Part shown: positions 1 to 6,779 of the stretch, piece by piece | How the letters are laid out: each line of letters opens with the position of its first letter | How positions within the stretch are numbered: the stretch's first letter is position 1 | From: Olsenella uli | GTDB lineage: Bacteria > Actinomycetota > Coriobacteriia > Coriobacteriales > Atopobiaceae | Direction of reading: 5' to 3' | Length of the DNA stretch: 19,535 nucleotides | Assembly (NCBI RefSeq): GCF_901212675.1 | Contig: NZ_CAAKOQ010000023.1 | Location: 1-19,535, forward strand | Position numbers and translations under genes: made by a program | Notes under the pieces: model-generated | Told to the model about the DNA's origin: nothing | The model's input: only the letters and a program-made list of their open reading frames with translations | Databases searched by the model: none

Positions 1-75
1 GTGCAAAACGAACACGTCCCCACATGACCCCCCCCACATGACCCATCTGCTCGCTCGCGAAGTCGAGCTCGCGGC
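1..75 (-). repeat. Duplicated birA 3' tail joined to half of a palindromic element
   Basis: Positions 1-26 are identical to 5846-5871, the right arm of a long palindrome next to birA. Positions 33-44 match 5872-5883, and positions 47-75 match 5907-5935 (inside the birA 3' end) at 27 of 29 bases. Read on the minus strand, the second part encodes RELDFASEQ, against REVDFASEQ in the intact BirA tail, so this is a diverged relic of a birA C-terminus in the same orientation. It contains a run of eight C at 28-35. It lies downstream of the transporter ATPase stop. What lies to the left is outside the window. Confidence 0.75.
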
Positions 76-114
76 AGCAGGGGCAACCCCCGCCGCCGCG
101 AGCGGGCGCTACTC

Positions 115-1257
115 CTACGCCACCACCTGGCCCTCCCCTATCGTCTCCATCTCCTCGAGTTGCCTTGGGTAGGGAAGGCTCTTCCCGGTTGCGGCATCAA
201 ACAGGTGGATGTGGTCGAAGTCCAGGCCAAGCGCCACGCGGTCGCCCTCCCTGACCTCGGATGACAGGCACATCGCCACCACCTCGGCATCCCCGACGGA
301 CACGTAGATCCCCAGGCGGTTGCCGTAGTCCTCGGTGTAGAGCACCTCGCCGCACAGCGCCGCGGCGCTTGCGGGCGCGCCCGCGTCGGCCACGCTGAGG
401 CGCTCAGGCCTCACCCCGAGCTGGACCCTCGACACGCCGGCCGCGCGCACAACGTCGCGCCACATCTCAGGCAGCGCCACCCGCTGCGTCCCGATGGCGA
501 GGTCGCCGTCGCACACGCTCGCGTCGAGGATGTTCATCGACGGCGAGCCGATGAACTTGGCCACGAACACATTGGCGGGGCGGTTGTACACGCGAAACGG
601 CGTGTCGACCATCTGGAGCTCCCCGCGGTCGAATAGGGCGATGCGATCACCGATGGTCATGGCCTCCACCTGGTCGTGGGTGACGTAGAGCATCGTCTGC
701 CCAAACATCTGGTGAATCTTCACGAGCTCCTTGCGCGCCTGGACGCGCAGCTGGGCGTCGAGGTTGGACAGCGGCTCGTCGAGCAGCAGGTAGGGCGAGC
801 GCTTCACGATGGCGCGCGCCAGGGCCACGCGCTGGCGCTGGCCGCCCGAGAGCTCGCGGGGCTTGCGGTCGCGGTACTCGGAGAGGCCCAGGATGTCGAG
901 GGCGTTGTCGAGGCGCCTGCGCACCTCCTCCTTGTCGACCTTGTGGACGCGCAGTGCGTAGGTGACGTTGTCGGCCACGGTCATGTGCGGGTAGAGGGCG
1001 TAGTTCTGGAACACCATGGAGACGCCGCGCTCGCCCGCGGGGATGTCGTTGACGCGCGTCCCGCCCATGAGCAGGTCCCCGCCGGTGATCTCCTCGAGCC
1101 CGGCCACCATGCGCAGCGTCGTGGACTTGCCGCACCCAGACGAGCCAAGGATGGCCAGGCGCTCGCCCTCCCTCACGGTGAGGCTGAGGTCACGGATGAC
1201 CCTCACGTCCCCGTAGCTCTTCTCGACGTGGTCGAATACGATGTCGTGCCTTGCCAT
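115..1257 (-). CDS. ugpC: ABC transporter ATP-binding protein, UgpC/MsmK/MalK type
   Basis: This is the nucleotide-binding subunit of a carbohydrate or glycerophosphate importer (380 aa, the usual length for the family). It energises the two permeases encoded just upstream. Visible motifs are Walker A GSSGCGKST at residues 38-46, Q-loop FQNYALYP at 83-90, signature LSGGQ at 136-140, Walker B LLLDEP at 157-162 and switch His194. A C-terminal TOBE-type regulatory region containing GVRPERL starts near 281. The reading frame is open further upstream, but the ATG at 1257 was chosen because AGAAAGG lies 9 nt before it and the protein then starts at the conserved MARHDIVFDHVEKSYG. A 140-bp gap separates it from the upstream permease. 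The family is certain; the UgpC name is family-level, since MsmK-like paralogues serve several sugars. Confidence 0.93.
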   Translation of the reverse strand: MARHDIVFDHVEKSYGDVRVIRDLSLTVREGERLAILGSSGCGKSTTLRMVAGLEEITGGDLLMGGTRVNDIPAGERGVSMVFQNYALYPHMTVADNVTYALRVHKVDKEEVRRRLDNALDILGLSEYRDRKPRELSGGQRQRVALARAIVKRSPYLLLDEPLSNLDAQLRVQARKELVKIHQMFGQTMLYVTHDQVEAMTIGDRIALFDRGELQMVDTPFRVYNRPANVFVAKFIGSPSMNILDASVCDGDLAIGTQRVALPEMWRDVVRAAGVSRVQLGVRPERLSVADAGAPASAAALCGEVLYTEDYGNRLGIYVSVGDAEVVAMCLSSEVREGDRVALGLDFDHIHLFDAATGKSLPYPRQLEEMETIGEGQVVA

Positions 1258-1397
1258 GGCAGGTACCTTTCTGTGGTGGGTCGAGGGTGTCTGGCTGTTT
1301 GGGCAAGCCGGCCGCCTTGTCGGGTCGGGCGGCGCGCGGTCCTGCGACCGGTCGGGCGGGCGCGCGGGCCTACGGTCGGCCGTTCGGCCGAGCCGGA
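1258..1397 (-). other. Gap between permease and ATPase genes with a small hairpin
   Basis: These 140 bp are GC-rich and contain no convincing gene. Just after the permease stop there is a short perfect stem, TCGGCC-N4-GGCCGA (about 1375-1390). It could be a processing site or a weak terminator that lowers ATPase expression relative to the permeases. No T-tract follows and no clear promoter is visible, so co-transcription with the transporter genes remains the simplest reading. Confidence 0.35.
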
Positions 1398-2249
1398 CTA
1401 GCCCTTGATGCCCGACGAGGCGAACGTGCTGATGATCTGGCGCTGGAACACGAGGTAGAGCACGACCGGCAAGATCATAGAGATGACCGCCATCGCGAAG
1501 ATCAGGGGGTACTGCACGCCGCCCTCGGTGTCGGTGAAGACCTGCATGGCCAGCGATAGCGTGAAGTTTTGCTTCGAGCGCAGGATCAGCGTGGGCCACA
1601 CGTACTCGTTCCAGGCGTTGATGAAGAAGATGATGCCGGTGGCCGTGACCGTGGGGCGGCACACGGGCAGCACCACGTCGCGCATGATGCGGAACTCGCC
1701 GATGCCGTCGAGGTGCGAGATCTCGATGAGCGACTTGGGGATCGTGCGCATGGCCTGGCGCACCAGGAAGATGCCCGAAGCGTCGGCAAGCTGCGGCAGG
1801 ATGACGCCGGCGACGGTGTCGAGCAGCCCCAGCCTAGAGATGGTGAGGTAGTTGGGGATCATCGTGACTGTGAACGGGATGAAGATCGTGCTGATGAGCA
1901 CGACGTAGAGCACGGTCTTTCCCCTGAAGTCGAGGTACACGAAGGCGTAGGCGGCCAGCACGCTCGTGACCACCTTGAACGCCGTACAGGCGGCGGCTAT
2001 GAGCAGCGTGTTCAGGGTAATCTGGGCGATCGGCAGCGAGCGCGTGATCGTGGCGAAGTTGTCGAGCGTGAGGGATCCCAGGAAGTCGCCGTTGGTCAGC
2101 CCGCCCATGGAGAGGAAGGCGCCCACGGTCGCGAACACGATGGGCCCGATCGAGATGGCCACGAGGACCATCAGCACGACGTGCCAGCCAAACCGCCCCG
2201 CGCCGGCGGACGCGGCTGGACACGGGGTGCGACGTGAGTCAGTTCTCAT
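1398..2249 (-). CDS. Carbohydrate/glycerophosphate ABC transporter permease, MalG/UgpE type
   Basis: Second membrane subunit of the importer (283 aa), with about six membrane segments: roughly 23-45, 78-103, 112-133, 144-165, 203-222 and 248-268. The cytoplasmic EAA loop that docks on the ATPase is recognisable at about 174-198, with LIEISHLDGIGEFRI followed by VVLP. The loop starts EIS rather than the usual EAA, a mild variation. The ATG at 2249 was chosen over an in-frame start at 2270 because AGAAGGA lies 8 nt before it. This makes an 11-bp overlap with the preceding permease, as expected for translationally coupled partner subunits. By analogy with MalFG and UgpAE it should form a heterodimer with that partner. 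Confidence 0.92.
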   Translation of the reverse strand: MRTDSRRTPCPAASAGAGRFGWHVVLMVLVAISIGPIVFATVGAFLSMGGLTNGDFLGSLTLDNFATITRSLPIAQITLNTLLIAAACTAFKVVTSVLAAYAFVYLDFRGKTVLYVVLISTIFIPFTVTMIPNYLTISRLGLLDTVAGVILPQLADASGIFLVRQAMRTIPKSLIEISHLDGIGEFRIMRDVVLPVCRPTVTATGIIFFINAWNEYVWPTLILRSKQNFTLSLAMQVFTDTEGGVQYPLIFAMAVISMILPVVLYLVFQRQIISTFASSGIKG

Positions 2250-3192
2250 AATAGATGTCCTTCTCGACATACTTGAACTTGAGCAGTAACAGCACCACGA
2301 ACAGGGCCATCATCACAATCGCGTAGGCGGAGGCGGTGCCCGTGCGGTAGAAGTTGAACGCCTCGTTGTAGACGTTGAAGATCATGTTGGAGCTGCCGTA
2401 GTCCGGCCCGCCCTGGGTGATCATGTTGATGGGCGTGAAGATCTGCTGCAGACCGTTGACGATCGACAGGATCAGCACGTAGATGCCCGTCGAGCTGCTC
2501 ATCGGAACCACCACGTTGAGGAAGATGCGCCACAGGGGAATCCCATCGACGCGCGCCGCCTCGACGACCTCCGTCGACACCCCACCCACGCCGGCGAGCG
2601 TGATGATGAAGTTGTAGCCGAACATCTTCCACGAGGTGATGATGCTGATCACCACGATCACGAGCCCCTGCGTGGTGCTCCAGATGGGCGCGTGCATCCC
2701 AAACAGCGAGGCGATCTGGGCGGCTGGACCCGAGATGGGGTTCAGCAGCCACACGAACAGCATCGTGCCCACCACGAGCGAGACGATGCTGGGCAGGAAC
2801 AGGGCGCCGCGATAGAAGCTCTTTCCCCGCCTGATCACGAACGTCAGGACGAACGAGAAGACGTAGGGCGCCACGAAGTTGAACAGGAGGAGCAGGGCTA
2901 TGTAGAGCAGCGTGTTGCCCAGGATCTTCGTGAAGTAGGGGTCTGTGAACATGGAGACGTAGTTGTCGAGCCCCACGAAGGTGCGGACGGGGCTGATCAT
3001 GTTCCAGTCGAAGAGGCTGAGGTACACCGTGTTGGCAAGCGGATAGAACATGAACACCGCGAAGACGGCTACAGCGGGGAGCAGCAGGAGGTAGGGCAGG
3101 CAGCGGCGCAACTGCGTGTAGGGGTGGTGCGGCGTGGACTTGTCGCGGGCGGGGCCGGCGGCCGCGCCCTGCGCATCCATGGGCTTTGGCAT
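2239..3192 (-). CDS. Carbohydrate/glycerophosphate ABC transporter permease, MalF/UgpA type
   Basis: First membrane subunit of the importer (317 aa). A Pro/Gly/His-rich cytoplasmic N-terminus of about 30 residues is followed by six hydrophobic segments, roughly 32-55, 92-118, 130-152, 176-200, 233-252 and 288-305. The EAA loop is EVVEAARVDGIPLWRI at 208-223 followed by VVVP, and the conserved TQGGP is at 259-263. An in-frame GTG lies at 3201, but the ATG at 3192 is preferred because GGGAG stands 8 nt upstream of it. The gene begins 18 bp after the binding-protein stop and overlaps the next permease by 11 bp, so one polycistronic message is likely. Confidence 0.92.
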   Translation of the reverse strand: MPKPMDAQGAAAGPARDKSTPHHPYTQLRRCLPYLLLLPAVAVFAVFMFYPLANTVYLSLFDWNMISPVRTFVGLDNYVSMFTDPYFTKILGNTLLYIALLLLFNFVAPYVFSFVLTFVIRRGKSFYRGALFLPSIVSLVVGTMLFVWLLNPISGPAAQIASLFGMHAPIWSTTQGLVIVVISIITSWKMFGYNFIITLAGVGGVSTEVVEAARVDGIPLWRIFLNVVVPMSSSTGIYVLILSIVNGLQQIFTPINMITQGGPDYGSSNMIFNVYNEAFNFYRTGTASAYAIVMMALFVVLLLLKFKYVEKDIYYEN

Positions 3193-3210
3193 GTGAGTCA
3201 CTCCCGGAGG

Positions 3211-4515
3211 CTACTTGATGAGCCCGTTGATCTTGTCGTTGGCGTCGGAAAGCGCGGTCTGCGCGTCCTTGGAGCCCGACAGCACCTGGTCGCGCATGTC
3301 GGAGATGGTCTGCTGGGCCTGCTGCGCGGAGTCCCCGGGCCAGGCCGCCCAGGGGATGATGTCGTCAACCTGGGAGGCCGCCGCGGCGCGCAGCGGGTCG
3401 TCCTCTAGGAGCTGCTTCATGGCGTCGGACTCCTGCGCGGTCTTGGTGTGGGCCACGTAGCCCGTGCCCTTCACCCAGTCCACGATGTTGTCTGCCTGAT
3501 AGAGGAACTCAACGAACTCCATGACGGCCTTGCGCTTGGCGTCGTCGGCAGAGGTCACCGCGAGCACGCAGCCGCCGGCCGGGACCCTGCGCTGCTGGCC
3601 CTCGAACACCGGCCACTTGCTCGTGGCGACCGTGAACTGGGCAGCCTTCTCGATGCCGGCGAGGTTGGCGCAGGAGGTGGCAATCATGGCGAGGTCGCCG
3701 GCGTTGAACGCCTTGAGGGCCTCGTCAGTGGAGATGTGGATGGCAAGCTTGTCCCTCACCATCTCGTAGTAGAACTCCATGGCCGTGACGTTGGCGTCGT
3801 CGGAGAGCGTGGCCTGGGCCGTCCGGCCCTCCCACTTCAGCATGTCGCCACCGTTACAGGCCAGGTACGCCTGGAGCGCCCACGTGTCGCTCTCCTGCAG
3901 GTGGAAGGGCTGCTTGCCCGTCTTGTCCATGATCACCTGGGCGTCGGCGCGCACCTCCTGCCACGTCTCGGGCGCCTTGTCGATACCCACCTCGGCAAAG
4001 ATGTCGGCGTTGTAGTAGAAGATCGGGTCGCTCACGGCGTAGGGGAAGCCAACGACCTCGCCCTTGCTGTCGGTGCCGAGCTTGATGATGTTGTCGGGGA
4101 ACTCCGAGCTGATGAAGTCGCCCTTGCCCGCGAGCTGCGCAACCTGGTCGGCCGGGGTGAAGGCGAAGGTGGAGGGAAAGTACTCGATGTTCGAGTACGA
4201 GACCTGCACGAGGTCGGGCATCTTGTTGGCGGCGGCGTCCGCCTGGAGGTTCTTCATCAGGCCGTCATAGCCGTCGTTGTAGCGGGCCACGACCTCGACG
4301 TCTGAGCTCTGGGCGTTGAAGGCCTCGATCTGGGCCTCGACAGTGTCGCCGCCGCGGCTCTGCGGGTTCGTGTGCCAGTACTCCACCTGCACCTTGCCGC
4401 CGTCGGTCGCGGTGGTGGCGGAGGAGGGGGTGCCGCAGGCGGACAGCGGCATCATGATGCCGAGGCCGGCGACAGAGGCGGCGATCTTGAGGAAGTCACG
4501 ACGGGTGGTCTGCAT
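3211..4515 (-). CDS. Extracellular solute-binding lipoprotein of the ABC importer (family 1, UgpB-like)
   Basis: Captures the substrate outside the membrane and delivers it to the permease pair (434 aa). The N-terminus carries a twin-arginine motif (RRDFLK, residues 5-10), a hydrophobic stretch and a lipobox LSAC with Cys27, so it should be exported folded by Tat and lipid-anchored. The mature part has the layout of type 1 binding proteins: YWHTNPQSRGG near 45, YNDGYDGLMKNLQADAA, and the Gly-rich hinge AGGCVLAVTSADDAKRKAV. These resemble UgpB more than maltose-binding proteins, but the ligand cannot be read from sequence alone. The ATG follows AAAGGA by 7 nt. It is the first of the four importer genes, 185 bp downstream of the phosphoesterase. 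Confidence 0.9.
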   Translation of the reverse strand: MQTTRRDFLKIAASVAGLGIMMPLSACGTPSSATTATDGGKVQVEYWHTNPQSRGGDTVEAQIEAFNAQSSDVEVVARYNDGYDGLMKNLQADAAANKMPDLVQVSYSNIEYFPSTFAFTPADQVAQLAGKGDFISSEFPDNIIKLGTDSKGEVVGFPYAVSDPIFYYNADIFAEVGIDKAPETWQEVRADAQVIMDKTGKQPFHLQESDTWALQAYLACNGGDMLKWEGRTAQATLSDDANVTAMEFYYEMVRDKLAIHISTDEALKAFNAGDLAMIATSCANLAGIEKAAQFTVATSKWPVFEGQQRRVPAGGCVLAVTSADDAKRKAVMEFVEFLYQADNIVDWVKGTGYVAHTKTAQESDAMKQLLEDDPLRAAAASQVDDIIPWAAWPGDSAQQAQQTISDMRDQVLSGSKDAQTALSDANDKINGLIK

Positions 4516-4700
4516 GGCTTCGTCCTTTCGGTTTTCGGGTCAGGTGGACACGGCGCTTGGGACGGAGGGCCGGCCGGGGCGCGCGGTGAACGTGGGATGG
4601 TGGACAGACTGGGGATGGGCGACGGTCGCGTCGCGGGACGAGGCGGGCGGCGGGGCCGGTGGCCGTGGCCAGGGCGGCCGGTTGCCGCGGGCGCGGCGGC
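4516..4700 (-). other. Gap between phosphoesterase and binding-protein genes
   Basis: 185 bp, very GC-rich, with no supported gene. It holds short GC stems such as TGGCC-GT-GGCCA at 4660-4671 soon after the phosphoesterase stop, and the binding-protein ribosome site AAAGGA at its other end. I see no AT-rich promoter-like sequence, which favours one transcript starting before the phosphoesterase. A stem here could also stabilise the abundant binding-protein message. Confidence 0.35.
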
Positions 4701-5573
4701 CTACGCCTGGCTGAGCGGGAACGTGGCGATCACCGGGTCGAACGGGAAGAGGAAGTGGGCGTGCGTCGCGATGTCGCGCCCCTCGACCCAACACGTGTTG
4801 AATGCGCGCGTCTCGGTCCAGACAACCTCAGTGCGCGAGACGAGGGTCTCGACGCCGTAGTCAAACGACTCGCCCGTGACCTGCATGAACCCGCCCATGC
4901 TCCGGGCCTCGAGGTAGTGGGCGTGACCGCAGAGGTAGGCGATGACGTCGGAGCGACGGATCCTGTCGAGGAAGCCCTCGGGGAGGTTGCAGGCAAACCA
5001 CGCCTGCTCGGAGCGAAACGGGTGGTGGCCCAGTAGGATCGTCCCGTTTTCCGCGGGGGTCTTGAGCTCGTCGAACAGCCACGCCGCTTGGTCCGCGTCG
5101 ATGGACCCGTCGGCCTCGCCCTCGGTGGACGTGTCGAGGACGACGAATCGGTAGCCGCCGACCTCGGCCACGTCGTTGAAGCGGCCCTCTCGGTCCTCGC
5201 CGCGCCAACCCCGGTAGAACTCGGCCTTGTTGTCGTGGTTGCCCAACACGGGAATGACCGGGACACCCGGCATCTCGCGCTCGATGAGCGCGCGGAGGAA
5301 CTCATAGTCCTCCGACGTGCCCTCATGGATGAGGTCGCCCGTGAGAACGAGCACGTCGGGGCGCTCCCGCACGGCCCGCCGCAGGCCAAGCTCAAGGTAG
5401 GCGGTTGGCGAGATCGCCATGTCGTAGGTGGTTTCGAACATCGTCCCGCGGTAGTCGCGGCGCACATGGAGATCGGTCAGGTGTGAGATCTTGAGACTTG
5501 ACGTACGTACCCCTTCCCCCTGCGCACGCCGCCGAGGCCCGGGCCGGCCCGTCATGGCCCAACCCGCGCCCAT
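4701..5573 (-). CDS. Calcineurin-like metallophosphoesterase (class III phosphodiesterase, CpdA/GpdQ type)
   Basis: Predicted cytoplasmic binuclear metal phosphodiesterase or phosphatase of 290 aa. All metal-binding motifs are present in order: DLH (D34, H36), GDLIHEG (D80), GNHD (N112, H113), GHHP (H183) and GHAH (216-219). This pattern is shared by CpdA (cAMP), GpdQ (glycerophosphodiesters) and Rv0805, so substrate cannot be fixed from motifs. There is no signal peptide. The adjoining Ugp-like importer favours a glycerophosphodiester substrate (inference). The start is uncertain: ATG at 5573 or 5555 are possible, and the first ~25 residues (Gly/Arg-rich) are not part of the conserved fold. 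It heads the operon and lies behind regulator-like repeats at 5634-5661. Confidence 0.88.
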   Translation of the reverse strand: MGAGWAMTGRPGPRRRAQGEGVRTSSLKISHLTDLHVRRDYRGTMFETTYDMAISPTAYLELGLRRAVRERPDVLVLTGDLIHEGTSEDYEFLRALIEREMPGVPVIPVLGNHDNKAEFYRGWRGEDREGRFNDVAEVGGYRFVVLDTSTEGEADGSIDADQAAWLFDELKTPAENGTILLGHHPFRSEQAWFACNLPEGFLDRIRRSDVIAYLCGHAHYLEARSMGGFMQVTGESFDYGVETLVSRTEVVWTETRAFNTCWVEGRDIATHAHFLFPFDPVIATFPLSQA

Positions 5574-5607
5574 GCACGCGGCGTGCTTCCGGAATTGACG
5601 CGTCTAC

Positions 5608-5661
5608 ACTATGGAAGCCGCTCGTAACACGACCGTCAGATGGGTGTCAGCGATTTGTCAC
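5608..5661 (-). promoter_or_regulatory. Candidate promoter with three 11-bp-spaced TGTCA repeats (Pho-box-like)
   Basis: GTCA occurs at 5635, 5646 and 5657, exactly 11 bp apart, inside the 7-mers CCGTCAG, GTGTCAG and TTGTCAC separated by 4 bp. This is the geometry of PhoB-type direct repeats (CTGTCAT-N4 units). Further GTCA copies at 5662 and 5676 are out of register. On the minus strand a possible -10 CATAGT lies at 5613-5608, about 20 bp nearer the phosphoesterase, with no good -35, as expected for an activator-dependent promoter. The repeats read toward the plus strand, opposite to the gene, which weakens the parallel. Confidence 0.4.
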
Positions 5662-5815
5662 GTCAGACGCACATTGTCAGAAGTTATCTCGGTGGGGAGA
5701 AGGTATGTAAGGATTTAATGGGGCGGGAGCGGCGTTGGGCGCGGGGCGAGAGGGATGCGGCGTCACGAGGCGCGGCGCCACCGGGGTCGGCGCGCCGTGG
5801 CCAAGCCGCAAGGGT

Positions 5816-5871
5816 CATGTGGGGACGTGTTCGTTTTGCACCATGGTGCAAAACGAACACGTCCCCACATG
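5816..5871. repeat. 56-bp perfect palindrome, REP/MITE-like
   Basis: Two 28-nt arms are exact reverse complements around a central CCATGG; the right arm reads TGGTGCAAAACGAACACGTC and continues CCCACATG. The right arm is repeated at the very start of the window (1-26). The palindrome sits 12 bp beyond the birA stop codon, so transcription of birA would run into it. It could work as a terminator, though no T-tract follows, or be a dispersed mobile palindrome. Tandem (C)CCACATG copies lie just outside the right arm. Confidence 0.8.
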
Positions 5872-5882
5872 CCCACATGACC

Positions 5883-6779
5883 CTACTCGGGAGCTCGGAG
5901 GCTTGCCTGCTCGCTTGCGAAGTCGACCTCGCGGCCGTCGGCGAGGCGCAGCTCGGCGCGGCCCCACACGTCGAGGCCGCAGAAGGTGCCGCGCGCGCAG
6001 ACGCGGCCGTCGGGCAGCACCGCCTCGGCCTCGTGCCCAAGCAGCGGGATGTGGTCGAAGTACTCGGAGAGGATGGGCGCAAGCGGGCCGGCGGCGCCGC
6101 GTCCGCCGCGCACGGCGGCCTCCCAGGCATCGACCCTGGCCACGATATGGTCGCGAAGCGCCCGGGCAAGCTCCTCGAAGCCGGGCGTCTCGAGCGGCTC
6201 GCCCGCCTCGCCCTCGCCCATGGCCTCGGCAAGCCCCGCCGCCGAGAGCGGCCGAGCCGAGCCCATCGAGCCCATGTCGATGTGCGGCGCCGCGAGGTTC
6301 ACGCCGATGCCGCACACGGCAAACACGCCCGCCTCGCCCGTGCCGGCCTCCACGAGGATGCCCGCCAGCTTGCGCACGGCACCGACCACGCCGCCTCGCT
6401 CGGGCACGATTACGTCGTTGGGCCACTTGAGCTCGGCCTTTGTGGCTCCCAGCTCGTGCAGGGCGTCAAGCGCGCCCAGGGCGCACACGGCCGAGAGGCC
6501 CATGAGGTAGTGCATGGGCACCTGCGGACGCAGAAGGACGCTCAGGTAGAGCCCGCCCTCCGGCGAGCCCCAGATGTGCCCGCGCCGCCCGCGGCCGAGC
6601 GTCTGCTCGTGCGCGGCCACGGCCGTGCCCGCCGGCTCGCCGGCACGCCCCAGCTCCATGACGTCGTCGTTGGTGGAGCCGGTCTCGTCCACGACGGAGA
6701 GCGCGGGCAGCTCGTCCTTGGCGGCCCCCGGCACGCCCGCGACCTGCTCGGCGCCCAGGTCTCTCTCGTCTACTCCCAT
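5883..6779 (-). CDS. birA: Biotin--[acetyl-CoA-carboxylase] ligase, monofunctional
   Basis: Activates biotin with ATP to biotinyl-5'-AMP and transfers it to a lysine on biotin-dependent carboxylases (298 aa, cytoplasmic). Diagnostic motifs are ETGSTNDD (32-39), the adenylate-binding GRGRRG (62-67) with W70, LKWPNDV (117-123), the lysine in KLAGILVE (137-144) and GIGVNL (157-162). There is no N-terminal helix-turn-helix, so it is a class I enzyme without repressor function. The ATG at 6779 is preceded by GGGGGAG at 5 nt and overlaps the folPK stop by 10 bp, indicating translational coupling. A long in-frame extension upstream is the shadow of folPK. A diverged copy of its last codons occurs at 47-75. 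Confidence 0.94.
   Translation of the reverse strand: MGVDERDLGAEQVAGVPGAAKDELPALSVVDETGSTNDDVMELGRAGEPAGTAVAAHEQTLGRGRRGHIWGSPEGGLYLSVLLRPQVPMHYLMGLSAVCALGALDALHELGATKAELKWPNDVIVPERGGVVGAVRKLAGILVEAGTGEAGVFAVCGIGVNLAAPHIDMGSMGSARPLSAAGLAEAMGEGEAGEPLETPGFEELARALRDHIVARVDAWEAAVRGGRGAAGPLAPILSEYFDHIPLLGHEAEAVLPDGRVCARGTFCGLDVWGRAELRLADGREVDFASEQASLRAPE

Noticed and set aside
28..35. Run of eight C, possible phase-variable tract
   Set aside because: It lies outside any coding sequence, in the degenerate repeat at the window edge, so no switching gene can be linked to it.
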